A stretch of 64,000 nucleotides of DNA, taken from Streptomyces sp. YIM 130001 (GTDB lineage Bacteria > Actinomycetota > Actinomycetes > Streptomycetales > Streptomycetaceae). The stretch is taken from positions 1 to 64,000 of the forward strand of contig NZ_KZ984566.1 of assembly GCF_003574445.1 (NCBI RefSeq). The letters run 5' to 3'. The notes under the pieces were generated by a model, which ran no database searches, was not told where the DNA came from, and worked only from the letters and a program-made list of their open reading frames with translations. Shown here piece after piece: positions 44,064 to 52,061 of the stretch (positions are counted from its first letter, which is position 1; each line of letters opens with the position of its first letter). Both the position numbers and the translations under genes were made by a program.

Positions 44064-44807
44064 ATGGACGCGGAGGCCTTGGACGAGGGCCGGGGCGAGG
44101 GCACACATGCCTTGCCCGGGCCCGCCGTGCCGGGCGGGGGCGAACGGGACAGCGGGATCGGCGGGCTCTCGCTCCCGTATCAGATAGCCGCGGTGGTCGC
44201 GCTCGCTGCGGTGCTGGTCGTCGCCTGTGTGCACGTCACCATGGTGTTCCTGCATGTCGCGCCGGCCAATGCCGTGACGAAGCAGCACGGCGAAGTCGTC
44301 GGCGACTGGATCTACCCCGAGTTCGAGCAGAACTGGAAGCTCTTCGCCCCCGATCCGCTGCAGCAGAACGTCGCGGTACAGGCCCGTGCAGAGATACGGA
44401 CGTCCGGCGGCGGGACGCGTGAGACCGGCTGGTTCAGCCTCTCGGCGCGGGACGGTGCCGCCATCGACGGCAATCTGGTGCCCAGCCATACGCAGCAGAA
44501 CGAACTGCGCCGCGCCTGGGACTTCTACACCTCTTCGCACGACCGCAAGGACCGGGCGAACGGCCTGCGGGGTGACCTCTCCGAGCGCTATCTGCGCCGG
44601 GTGGTGGTGCTCCGGCTGTCGCAGGCGCTCGAGAACGAGCCCTCGGGTCCCGACGGCGGCACCCTCACACGGCTGCGGGTCCGCTCGTCCACCGTGAACG
44701 TCCAGCCGCCGCCGTGGAGCGACGAGAAGGTCGACAGCAAGCCTGTGTACCGCGAGCTTCCCTGGTGGACGGTGCCCTCCGACGATCTGGAGGTGCGGAA
44801 GCGGTGA
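44064..44807 (+). CDS. DUF5819 membrane protein
   Basis: A 247-residue protein with one N-terminal transmembrane helix near 38-60 (YQIAAVVALAAVLVVACVHVTMVFL) and an extracellular domain with YPEFEQNWKLFAPDP, FSLSARDGAAIDGNLVPSHTQQNELRRAWDFY and LRVRSSTVNVQPPPW. The EQNWKLFAPDP motif is characteristic of DUF5819, a family that typically accompanies HTTM proteins. Its stop overlaps the HTTM gene start by 4 bp, so the two probably form a complex. Function unknown. Confidence 0.8.
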   Translation: MDAEALDEGRGEGTHALPGPAVPGGGERDSGIGGLSLPYQIAAVVALAAVLVVACVHVTMVFLHVAPANAVTKQHGEVVGDWIYPEFEQNWKLFAPDPLQQNVAVQARAEIRTSGGGTRETGWFSLSARDGAAIDGNLVPSHTQQNELRRAWDFYTSSHDRKDRANGLRGDLSERYLRRVVVLRLSQALENEPSGPDGGTLTRLRVRSSTVNVQPPPWSDEKVDSKPVYRELPWWTVPSDDLEVRKR

Positions 44808-46198
44808 GGCGTATCGACCGGCTGCTCGCGCGCCTCGCGGGCGGGGTGGAGCGTGTGACGGCATCGGCGCTCGGCCCGTACCAGAGTGCCGTGGTCCGGA
44901 TCGGGTTCGCGGCGACCTGGCTGCTCTTCCTGCTGCGCGAGTTCCCGCACCGGCATCGGCTGTACGGTCCGGACGGGCCCTGGAGCTGGCACCTGGCGCA
45001 GCAGCTGATCGCGGACAACGGGTCGTTCACGGCTCTGATGTGGTCCGACAGCGGCGGCTGGTTCGAGATCGTCTACGTGCTGTCGATGCTCAGCAGCTTG
45101 CTGCTGATGCTGGGATGGCGGACCCGGACGATGTCGGTCCTGTTCATGATCGGTGTGCTGTCGCTGCAGAACCGGAGCGTGTTCGTCGGGGACGGCGGCG
45201 ACAACGTCATCCACCTCATGGCGATCTATCTGGTGCTGACGCGGTGCGGGCAGGTCTGGTCCCTGGACGCGCGTCGCGCGGCACGCGCGCGTGGAGGTGC
45301 CGCCCGCCCCGCGGAAGCCGGGCTCGCGGTGGTCGCCCGCCCCGCGGAAGGCGGAACTGCGGAGGTGGCAGGGTCCGCGGAAGCCGGATCTGCGGAAGCA
45401 GCCGAAGGCCCGCGTGCCACATCGGCCGCACCGGTGGACAGAGTCGGCCCCGTGCTGTGGTGGCTCTGCGGACTCGCCCTGTCCGTGGTGACCTTCATGG
45501 GCGAGCTCAGTTCGGGCTGGAGCCTGGTCTTCTGGGGGCTCTGGCTGGTGCACGCCGCCTGGTGGGCGCTCGGTCGCTACGCGCCGGGCAGCGAACCGCG
45601 GGCCCTGTTCCGCATCGTCACCAACCTGGTCCACAACGCCGCACTGCTCGTGATCATGGCGGAGGCCTGTCTGATCTACGCGACGGCGGGCTGGTACAAG
45701 ATCCAGGGCGGCCGCTGGCAGGACGGCACCGCCGTGCACTACCCGCTCCACCTGGACTACTTCTCACCGTGGCCCGCGCTCGGGGAGCTGCTGGTGTCCA
45801 GCGCTGTGCTGCTCACCCTGGTGACGTACGGAACGGTCATCGTCCAGGTCGCCTTCCCGTTCACGCTCTTCAACCGCCGGGTGAAGAACGTGCTGCTCGC
45901 CTTCATGATCGTCGAGCACGCGGTGATCGCCGTGGTGCTCGGACTGCCGTTCTTCTCGCTCGCGATGATCGCCGCGGACGCCGTCTTCCTGCCCACGTCG
46001 TTCCTGCGCCGTGCCGGGCGCGGGGCGGCGCGCTGCCGTGCCGCGGTGCTGTCCGCAGGACGGTGGCCGGCCCGCCGGGTGGACGGCGTACGGGAGGACG
46101 GCAAGGATCGACGCGGTGAACGCGGGAGCGAGGCGGCCGAAGGGAACGGCGACGGCGGCGGGACCGAGGACCACGCGCGCGTAGGCTTCACTCCGTGA
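44804..46198 (+). CDS. HTTM (vitamin K-dependent carboxylase-like) membrane protein
   Basis: A 464-residue polytopic protein of the HTTM family (horizontally transferred transmembrane domain related to gamma-glutamyl carboxylase). Motifs include ALGPYQSAVVRIGFAATWLLFLLREFP, SLQNRSVFVGDGGDNVIHLMAIYLVLTRCG, and ATAGWYKIQGGRWQDGTAVHYPLHLDYFSPWP, the most conserved HTTM segment. A charged Ala/Glu/Gly-rich insert near 160-200 separates the two membrane halves and is encoded by repetitive GCGGAAG DNA (about 45303-45415). The GTG overlaps the DUF5819 stop, and its own stop overlaps the TrmH gene start. Confidence 0.88.
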   Translation: MRRIDRLLARLAGGVERVTASALGPYQSAVVRIGFAATWLLFLLREFPHRHRLYGPDGPWSWHLAQQLIADNGSFTALMWSDSGGWFEIVYVLSMLSSLLLMLGWRTRTMSVLFMIGVLSLQNRSVFVGDGGDNVIHLMAIYLVLTRCGQVWSLDARRAARARGGAARPAEAGLAVVARPAEGGTAEVAGSAEAGSAEAAEGPRATSAAPVDRVGPVLWWLCGLALSVVTFMGELSSGWSLVFWGLWLVHAAWWALGRYAPGSEPRALFRIVTNLVHNAALLVIMAEACLIYATAGWYKIQGGRWQDGTAVHYPLHLDYFSPWPALGELLVSSAVLLTLVTYGTVIVQVAFPFTLFNRRVKNVLLAFMIVEHAVIAVVLGLPFFSLAMIAADAVFLPTSFLRRAGRGAARCRAAVLSAGRWPARRVDGVREDGKDRRGERGSEAAEGNGDGGGTEDHARVGFTP

Positions 46199-47019
46199 AC
46201 GCGGCACGAGGCGACGAGGCGGACGAACAGGACCGGGCGGACGCCGGCCACGCGTCCGCCGGGGCCACCGCGGACGCCGATGACGCGGTACGCCGCTGGA
46301 CCGCGCTGCGCGACGGCGCGGTGCTGCTCGACGGATTCCACGCCCTCAAGCACGCCCTGCGTTTCGACGCCCGTATCGCCGTGGTCCTGACCAGCGACCT
46401 GGACGGCGTACGCGCACTGGCCGACGAACTGGCCCCCGACGTCACCGAGGCCGTCGCCGAACTGGCCACGCAGGTCCCGGCCGACGCGCTGCGCGCGCTG
46501 GTCCCGCGGGCCCACCCGACCGGGATCGCGGCGCTCGCCGCTCGTCCCGCGCGCGCCGACCACCTCGCGGCTCTCTCCCGTACGCCCCGCACCGCCCCCG
46601 TCGTCGTCCTCGACAACCCGCGCAACCTGGGCAACGCGGGCGCCGTCATCCGTCTCGCGGCCGGCTTCGGCGCCACCGGCGTGGTCACCACCGGGCCCCT
46701 CGACCCCTGGCATCCGAACGTCGTACGCGGCGCGGCCGGACTGCACTTCGCCACCGCGGTGGAGCGCCTGTCCGTGGCGTCACTGCCCGACGGACCGCTC
46801 TACGCCCTCGACCCGGACGGCAAGGACATCCGCTCCTTCGAGCTGCCGGACGACGCCCTGCTCGCCTTCGGCTCGGAGCGCAGCGGCATCACCGACGAAC
46901 TGCGCGCGCGGGCCGACGCTCTGGTGTCGCTGCCGATGCGCCCGCAGGTGTCCAGCTACAACCTGGCCACCAGCGTGGGCATGGCCCTTTTCCACTGGTC
47001 GGCGGCCGGCGGACGCTGA
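46195..47019 (+). CDS. SpoU/TrmH-family RNA 2'-O-methyltransferase
   Basis: S-adenosylmethionine-dependent ribose methylase of tRNA or rRNA with a trefoil-knot fold; 274 residues. Motif 1 is VVLDNPRNLGNAGAVIRLAAGFG (catalytic Asn/Arg), motif 2 LLAFGSERSGI, motif 3 LPMRPQVSSYNLATSVGMALF. An Ala/Asp-rich N-terminal 30 residues precede the usual substrate-binding domain. The target base cannot be read from sequence. The GTG start is coupled to the HTTM gene by a 4-bp overlap, an unexpected neighbour for a membrane protein. Confidence 0.9.
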   Translation: MNAARGDEADEQDRADAGHASAGATADADDAVRRWTALRDGAVLLDGFHALKHALRFDARIAVVLTSDLDGVRALADELAPDVTEAVAELATQVPADALRALVPRAHPTGIAALAARPARADHLAALSRTPRTAPVVVLDNPRNLGNAGAVIRLAAGFGATGVVTTGPLDPWHPNVVRGAAGLHFATAVERLSVASLPDGPLYALDPDGKDIRSFELPDDALLAFGSERSGITDELRARADALVSLPMRPQVSSYNLATSVGMALFHWSAAGGR

Positions 47020-47065
47020 CAAGCCGGCCCCGGCCGCCTCCCGCAGATACGTCACATCGCCGCGC

Positions 47066-47117
47066 GAGCACCGGCCACGCGCGCGTACGTCGAGCACCGG
47101 CCACGCGCGCGTACGTC
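47066..47117. repeat. Perfect 26-bp tandem duplication at the paaN 3' end
   Basis: GAGCACCGGCCACGCGCGCG followed by TACGTC occupies 47066-47091 and again 47092-47117 without a mismatch. The second copy runs into the paaN stop codon (47116-47118). Confidence 0.9.
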
Positions 47118-48807
47118 ACGCCTCCCGGCGCACCTCGACCACCCGGAAGCGGTTGGCGACGAACGCGCCGTCGCACAGTGCCGCGTTGGCCGCGGGGTTG
47201 CCGCCCGAGCCGTGGAAGTCGGAGAACGCCGCGGTCTGGTTGACGTACACCCCGCCCGTCAGGTTCAGCGAGAGCTGGGCGCACTCCTCGAAGCAGACCT
47301 CCTCCAGGGCGCGCTCCGTGTCCGCGGACGTGGTGTACGCGGCGACGGTCATCGCACCCTTGTCGCGGACCGTGCGGCGCAGCAGCTCGACCGCGTCCGC
47401 CGTCGAGTCCACGGCCACGGCGAACGACACCGGCCCGAAGCATTCGTCCAGGTAGACCGATTCGGCGTCCGGCTTGCTGCCGTCGAGCTTGACGACGGCG
47501 GGGGAGCGTACGACGGCGTCCGGGAACTCCGGGTGGGTGATCTCGCGGGCGGCCAGGGCGATCTCGCCGAGTCGGGGTGCACCGTCGACCCGGGCCTTGA
47601 CGTCCGGGTTGACCAGGGCGCCGAGGAGGGCGGAGGCCCGGGCGTCGTCGCCGAGCAGGCCGCTCACCGCGTCCGAGAGGTCACCGACCACCTCGTCGTA
47701 GGTCTTCGGGCCGGCGTCGGTGGTGATGCCGGCGCGGGGGATCAGCAAGTTCTGCGGGGTGGTGCACATCTGGCCGCTGTACAGCGAGAGGGAGAACGCC
47801 AGGTTGGCGAGCATGCCGCGGTAGTTGTCGGTCGAGTCGATGACGACCGTGTTGACGCCGGCTTTCTCCGTGTAGACCTGGGCCTGGCGGGCGTTGGCCT
47901 CGAGCCAGTCGCCGAAGGCGGTGGAACCCGTGTAGTCGATGATCTTCACTTCGGGGCGCAGGGCGAGGGTCTTGGCGATGCCTTCCCCGGGCTGCTCGGC
48001 GGCGAGCGCCACGAGATTGGGGTCGAAGCCCGCTTCGGCGAGCACCTCGCGGGCCGCGCGCACGGTGAGGGCCAGTGGCAGTACGGCCCGCGGGTGCGGC
48101 TTTACCAGGACCGGGTTTCCGGTGGCCAGGGAGGCGAAGAGGCCCGGGTAGCCGTTCCAGGTGGGGAAGGTGTTGCAGCCGATGAGCAGGGAGATGCCGC
48201 GGGGGACCGGGGTGAACTGCTTGTTCAGGTTCAGCGGGTCGCGCTTGCCCTGGGGCTTGCTCCAGTGGGCCGCTTCGGGGGTGCGGACCTGGTCCGCGTA
48301 CGCGTAGGTGACCGCTTCGAGGCCGCGGTCCTGGGCGTGCGGGCCGCCGGCCTGCAGCGCCATCATGAAGGCCTGGCCGCTGGTGTGCATGACGGTGTGC
48401 GCGAACTCGTGGGTGCGCGCGCTGATCCGCGCCAGGATCTCCAGACAGACCACGGCCCGCACCTCGGCGCCGGTGTCGCGCCAGGCCGGGACGGCCGCGC
48501 GCATCGCGGGCAGCAGGACGTCGATGTCCGGGTGGGGGTACTCGATCCCCAACTCGAGCCCGTAGGGGGAGACTTCGCTGCCCGTCCAGGCGTCGGTACC
48601 CGGCTGGTCGAGATCGAAGCGGTGGCCGAGGAGGGCGTCGAAGGCGGCCTTGCCCTCGGCGGCGCCGAGGGTGCCGTTCTCCCCGTAGGCCTTGGGGTGC
48701 TCCGGGTGCGGGGACCAGTACGCCCGGGTGCGGATCGTTTCGAGCGCCTGGTCGAGTGTGGGGCGGTGCTTCTCGATCAGGTCGTGAGCGGTGAGCTCGG
48801 CGGCCAT
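47116..48807 (-). CDS. paaN: Phenylacetic acid degradation protein PaaN (aldehyde dehydrogenase family)
   Basis: A 563-residue NAD(P)-dependent aldehyde-dehydrogenase-fold protein expected to oxidise the ring-opened semialdehyde in the phenylacetate pathway, the job done by PaaZ in E. coli. N-terminal HDLIEKHRPTLDQALETIRTRAYWSPHPEHP, PRGISLLIGCNTFPTWNGYPGLFASLATGNPVLVKPHP (cofactor region), DYTGSTAFGDWLE, the catalytic Cys in LYSGQMCTTPQNLLIP and YLDECFGPVSF match PaaN. GAGGAG before ATG 48807 supports the start. It is divergent from the dehydrogenase/TetR operon across a shared operator region. Confidence 0.93.
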   Translation of the reverse strand: MAAELTAHDLIEKHRPTLDQALETIRTRAYWSPHPEHPKAYGENGTLGAAEGKAAFDALLGHRFDLDQPGTDAWTGSEVSPYGLELGIEYPHPDIDVLLPAMRAAVPAWRDTGAEVRAVVCLEILARISARTHEFAHTVMHTSGQAFMMALQAGGPHAQDRGLEAVTYAYADQVRTPEAAHWSKPQGKRDPLNLNKQFTPVPRGISLLIGCNTFPTWNGYPGLFASLATGNPVLVKPHPRAVLPLALTVRAAREVLAEAGFDPNLVALAAEQPGEGIAKTLALRPEVKIIDYTGSTAFGDWLEANARQAQVYTEKAGVNTVVIDSTDNYRGMLANLAFSLSLYSGQMCTTPQNLLIPRAGITTDAGPKTYDEVVGDLSDAVSGLLGDDARASALLGALVNPDVKARVDGAPRLGEIALAAREITHPEFPDAVVRSPAVVKLDGSKPDAESVYLDECFGPVSFAVAVDSTADAVELLRRTVRDKGAMTVAAYTTSADTERALEEVCFEECAQLSLNLTGGVYVNQTAAFSDFHGSGGNPAANAALCDGAFVANRFRVVEVRREA

Positions 48808-49015
48808 GACGGACCAACTCCTCAACGGACCGGCTCCTCTTCGAGCCGGCGGGCCGGGCAGGTATGGGTGGTTGTCGCTGGTTACGGGGTGCGGGCAGTG
48901 GTCGGCGGTCGTGTGCCGTGGCGGCCGGGCGTCGTGCGGGTCCCGTGCTCCAGGGCTCGGGCCGGTGGCGGGAACGACGGTGCTGCGGGTCGACCGGACG
49001 GCTAGAGTTAGCGTA

Positions 49016-49029
49016 ACCGAACGATCGGT
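49016..49029. promoter_or_regulatory. PaaR-type operator, paaN / 3-hydroxyacyl-CoA dehydrogenase divergent promoter
   Basis: ACCGAACGATCGGT is identical (reverse complement) to the palindrome upstream of paaA. It sits 58 bp before the dehydrogenase start and 209 bp before paaN, next to TAGAGT/TAGCGT hexamers that could be -10 elements. Confidence 0.75.
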
Positions 49030-49086
49030 CGGGACAAGGGGGTCGGCCGAACCTGTGGAAAACCCCCCTGCGGGAGGATCACGGGC

Positions 49087-50619
49087 ATGACAGGACTCGA
49101 CTCCAGGACCCCGGTGGCCGTCGTCGGCACGGGCACCATGGGCCAGGGCATCGCCCAGGTCGCCCTCATCGCCGGACACCCGGTACTGCTCCACGACGCG
49201 ATACCCGGACGGTCCGCGTCCGCCGCCGAGCAGCTCACGGGCCGGCTCGACCGGCTCGTGGAGAAGGGCCGGCTCAGCGGCGAGGCCAGGACCGCGGCCC
49301 TCGCGCGCCTGACCCCCGTCGCAGGGCTCGAGGAACTCGCCGGATGCGGTCTCGTGGTGGAGGCGGTCCTCGAGCAACTCGACGTCAAACAGGACCTGCT
49401 GCGCTCCCTCGAGTCGGTCGTCGGCGACGACTGCCTGCTGGCGACGAACACCTCGTCCCTGTCCGTCACCGCCATTGCCGGAGCCCTCGAGCGCCCGGGC
49501 CGCTGCGTCGGCCTGCACTTCTTCAACCCCGCTCCCCTGCTCCCGCTGGTCGAGGTGGTGAGCGGATTCGCGACGGACGAATCGGCGGCCACGCGCGCGT
49601 ACGACACGGCGAAGGACTGGGGAAAGACGCCGGTGCGCTGCGCGGACACCCCGGGATTCATCGTGAACCGGGTGGCGCGCCCGTTCTACGCAGAGGCGCT
49701 GCGGGTCTACGAGGAGCAGGCCGCGGACCCGGCGACGATCGACGCGGTGCTGCGCGAGTGCGGCGGATTCCGGATGGGCCCGTTCGAACTGACCGACCTG
49801 ATCGGCCAGGACGTGAACGAGGCGGTGACCCGGTCGGTGTGGGAGGCCTTCTACCAGGACCCGAAGTTCACGCCGTCGCTCGCCCAGCGCAGGCTCGTCG
49901 AATCGGGCCGGCTCGGCAGGAAGTCCGGGCACGGCTGGTTCGACCACCACGCGCAGGAGCGGCCCGAGCCGCGTACCGAACCGGCCGCGCCCGCCGTGGG
50001 GTCCGTGGTGGTGAGCGGGCATCTGGGCCCGGCCGAGCCGCTCGTCGGGCTCCTGGCGGAGGCCGGGGTGGACGTCTCACGGGTGGACGCGGGCGGCGGC
50101 CGCCCGTCGATCGGCCTGCCGGGCGGCGGCCGGCTGGTCCTCGCCGACGGCCATGGTGCGGTGCAGCACGCCGAGGGCGAGGTGGTGCGCTTCGACCTGT
50201 CCTTCGACTACGGCGCGGCCACCCGTATCGCCGTGGCGGCCGACGCCTCCGCCTCGCCGCGCACGGTCGAGGAGGCGGTGGGTCTGTTCCAGGCCCTGGG
50301 CAAGCAGGTGTCCCTGATCGACGACGTTCCCGGCCTGATCGTCGCTCGTACGGTGGCGATGCTCGTGGACGTCGCCGCCGAGGCCGTCGCCCGCGGCGTG
50401 GCGAGCGAGGACGACGTGGACACGGCCATGCGGCTCGGCGTCAACTACCCGGTCGCGCTGCTCGACTGGGCGCGAACGACCGGACACGGGCACCTGGTCC
50501 GGACGCTGCGGGCGCTGCACGAGCACTACCCCACCGGGCGATACGCTCCCGGCCGCGGCCTGGTGCGCCGCGCCCGCGCCGAGAAGGACGAGGTCGTGAA
50601 GGACGAGGTCGTGGCATGA
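49087..50619 (+). CDS. 3-hydroxyacyl-CoA dehydrogenase (PaaH type)
   Basis: NAD+-dependent oxidation of 3-hydroxyacyl-CoA, here most likely 3-hydroxyadipyl-CoA in phenylacetate catabolism. The 510-residue protein has Rossmann motif VVGTGTMGQGIAQ (13-25), NTSSLSVTAIA, the catalytic HFFNPAPLLPLVEVV and DTPGFIVNR, one C-terminal helical domain (ECGGFRMGPFELTDLIG), then a second, divergent one (VPGLIVARTVAMLVDVAAEAV...LGVNYPVALLDWA). This duplicated layout and length match PaaH. GGGAGGA precedes the ATG. The end repeats KDEVV twice and overlaps the TetR gene by 4 bp. Confidence 0.92.
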   Translation: MTGLDSRTPVAVVGTGTMGQGIAQVALIAGHPVLLHDAIPGRSASAAEQLTGRLDRLVEKGRLSGEARTAALARLTPVAGLEELAGCGLVVEAVLEQLDVKQDLLRSLESVVGDDCLLATNTSSLSVTAIAGALERPGRCVGLHFFNPAPLLPLVEVVSGFATDESAATRAYDTAKDWGKTPVRCADTPGFIVNRVARPFYAEALRVYEEQAADPATIDAVLRECGGFRMGPFELTDLIGQDVNEAVTRSVWEAFYQDPKFTPSLAQRRLVESGRLGRKSGHGWFDHHAQERPEPRTEPAAPAVGSVVVSGHLGPAEPLVGLLAEAGVDVSRVDAGGGRPSIGLPGGGRLVLADGHGAVQHAEGEVVRFDLSFDYGAATRIAVAADASASPRTVEEAVGLFQALGKQVSLIDDVPGLIVARTVAMLVDVAAEAVARGVASEDDVDTAMRLGVNYPVALLDWARTTGHGHLVRTLRALHEHYPTGRYAPGRGLVRRARAEKDEVVKDEVVA

Positions 50620-51206
50620 GTGCGGCGAAGCGTGACACGTACACCCCGCAGAGCCTGCTGGCCGTGGCGGTGCAGGTCTTCAACGAGCGCGGGTACGACG
50701 GCACTTCGATGGAGCACCTGTCCAAGGCGGCCGGTATCTCCAAGTCGTCGATCTACCACCATGTGGCGAGCAAGGAGGACCTGCTGCGACGGGCCGTGAG
50801 CCGCGCGCTGGACGGTCTCTTCGGGATCCTCGACGAGGAGCACGCGCGCGTGGGGCGTGCGGTGGACCGCCTGGTGTACGTCACCCGGCGCATGGTCGAG
50901 GTGCTGACCGCGGAACTGCCGTACGTCACCCTGCTGTTGCGGGTCCGGGGCAATACGGACACCGAGCAGTGGGCGATGGAACGGCGGCGGGAGTTCGACC
51001 GTCAGGTGGCGGAGCTGTTCGATGCGGCTGTCGCGGACGGTGATCTGCGGGCCGATGTCGAGGGCAGGCTGGCGACCCGGCTGCTCTTCGGAATGATCAA
51101 CTCCGTGGTCGAGTGGTACCGGCCGGAGGTCCGCGGCGCCGATGGGCCGGCCGTGGCCGACGCGGTGGTGCAACTGGCCTTCCACGGGCTGCGTACCGAG
51201 GCCTGA
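50616..51206 (+). CDS. TetR-family regulator, probable PaaR-like repressor
   Basis: A 196-residue TetR/AcrR regulator with the DNA-binding helix-turn-helix around residues 12-56 (SLLAVAVQVFNERGYDGTSMEHLSKAAGISKSSIYHHVASKEDLL) and a helical ligand domain. Translationally coupled to the 3-hydroxyacyl-CoA dehydrogenase gene (ATGA overlap). Because the palindrome ACCGAACGATCGGT lies upstream of its own operon, of paaA and, with one change, of bkdA, this is the best candidate for the cognate repressor, with phenylacetyl-CoA or another acyl-CoA as likely inducer. That assignment is inference. Confidence 0.85.
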   Translation: MSAAKRDTYTPQSLLAVAVQVFNERGYDGTSMEHLSKAAGISKSSIYHHVASKEDLLRRAVSRALDGLFGILDEEHARVGRAVDRLVYVTRRMVEVLTAELPYVTLLLRVRGNTDTEQWAMERRREFDRQVAELFDAAVADGDLRADVEGRLATRLLFGMINSVVEWYRPEVRGADGPAVADAVVQLAFHGLRTEA

Positions 51207-51331
51207 ACGGGGCAGTGCGCCGGGCCTTGAACGGGCCGTGCGCCGGGGCCTGGACTCCGCGCGTCCGAGGCCCGGCCGGTTCCCCGAGGCGGGCCGCACC
51301 GCCGGGCGAGGAGCGCCCCGCGGGATGAGCG

Positions 51332-51886
51332 TCAGGGCCCCGGATCGAGTTCGGTCTCCTCGAAGACGAGCAGCGTGCGCGTGCTGAGCACCTCGGGGAT
51401 TGCCTGCAGGCGGGTGAGGACCAGCTCCCGCAGGGCCTGGTTGTCCGGCGAGTGCACCAGGAGCAGTACGTCGAAGTCGCCGCTGACCAGGGCGATGTGC
51501 GCGGCGCCCGGCAGGTCGCGCAGCTGCGCGCGCACGGTGCGCCAGGAGTCCTGCACGATCTTCAGGGTGATGTACGCGGCAGTGCCCTGGCCTGCCCGTT
51601 CATGGTTGACGCGAGCGCCGAAGCCGCGGATGACGCCGTCCTCGATGAGCCGGTTGATCCGGGCATAGGCGTTGGCGCGGGAGACGTGGACGCGCTCGGC
51701 GACGGAGCGTATCGAGGCGCGGCCGTCGGCCTGGAGCATCTGCAGGATGTCGCGGTCGATGGCGTCGAGTGGCCGGGGCGGGGGCAAGGGGGGAAGCTGA
51801 TCTTCCGACTCCGCGGCCGGCTGGGGTGCCGGCGGAGAGTCCGGAGGTCCGGTGGCTTCACCGTCGGCCATTCGTTCAGATGCCAT
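51332..51886 (-). CDS. bkdR: Lrp/AsnC-family regulator (BkdR type)
   Basis: A 184-residue Lrp/AsnC protein. After a Pro/Glu-rich N-terminal tail, the winged helix-turn-helix spans about residues 42-90 (LDAIDRDILQMLQADGRASIRSVAERVHVSRANAYARINRLIEDGVI), followed by the ligand-binding RAM domain (AAYITLKIVQDSW ... DFDVLLLVHSPDNQALRELVLTRLQAIPEV). ATG 51886 with GGGAGG upstream is preferred to an ATG 21 bases further up. It is divergent from the bkd operon, matching the known bkdR-bkd arrangement in Streptomyces; branched-chain amino acids are the expected effectors. Confidence 0.85.
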   Translation of the reverse strand: MASERMADGEATGPPDSPPAPQPAAESEDQLPPLPPPRPLDAIDRDILQMLQADGRASIRSVAERVHVSRANAYARINRLIEDGVIRGFGARVNHERAGQGTAAYITLKIVQDSWRTVRAQLRDLPGAAHIALVSGDFDVLLLVHSPDNQALRELVLTRLQAIPEVLSTRTLLVFEETELDPGP

Positions 51887-51928
51887 GTGCCCCCGCCTCC
51901 CTAGCATGGACGTACTGCATCCATATCA

Positions 51929-51956
51929 GGCTGTGGAGAACCGTTTGTCCACAGCC
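51929..51956. promoter_or_regulatory. Inverted repeat in the bkdR / bkdA divergent promoter
   Basis: GGCTGTGGA (51929-51937) and TCCACAGCC (51948-51956) form a 9-bp-arm inverted repeat with a 10-bp centre. It includes one perfect DnaA box, TTGTCCACA at 51945-51953, and a one-mismatch reverse box. It may be an Lrp/BkdR operator or a DnaA pair. Confidence 0.5.
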
Positions 51957-51987
51957 TGGAGGTGCCTGTAGCCAAAATGTGCCGGCG

Positions 51988-52001
51988 ACCGAACAATCGG
52001 T
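51988..52001. promoter_or_regulatory. PaaR-type operator, bkd operon (one mismatch)
   Basis: ACCGAACAATCGGT differs at one base from the palindromes upstream of paaA and between paaN and the 3-hydroxyacyl-CoA dehydrogenase gene. It lies 61 bp upstream of bkdA. Confidence 0.6.
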
Positions 52002-52061
52002 AGGTGAGGCGCGTCACTCCGAGCGTGCCGTCCTGTCCGCTCCCACGAGGAGGTGCACGCG

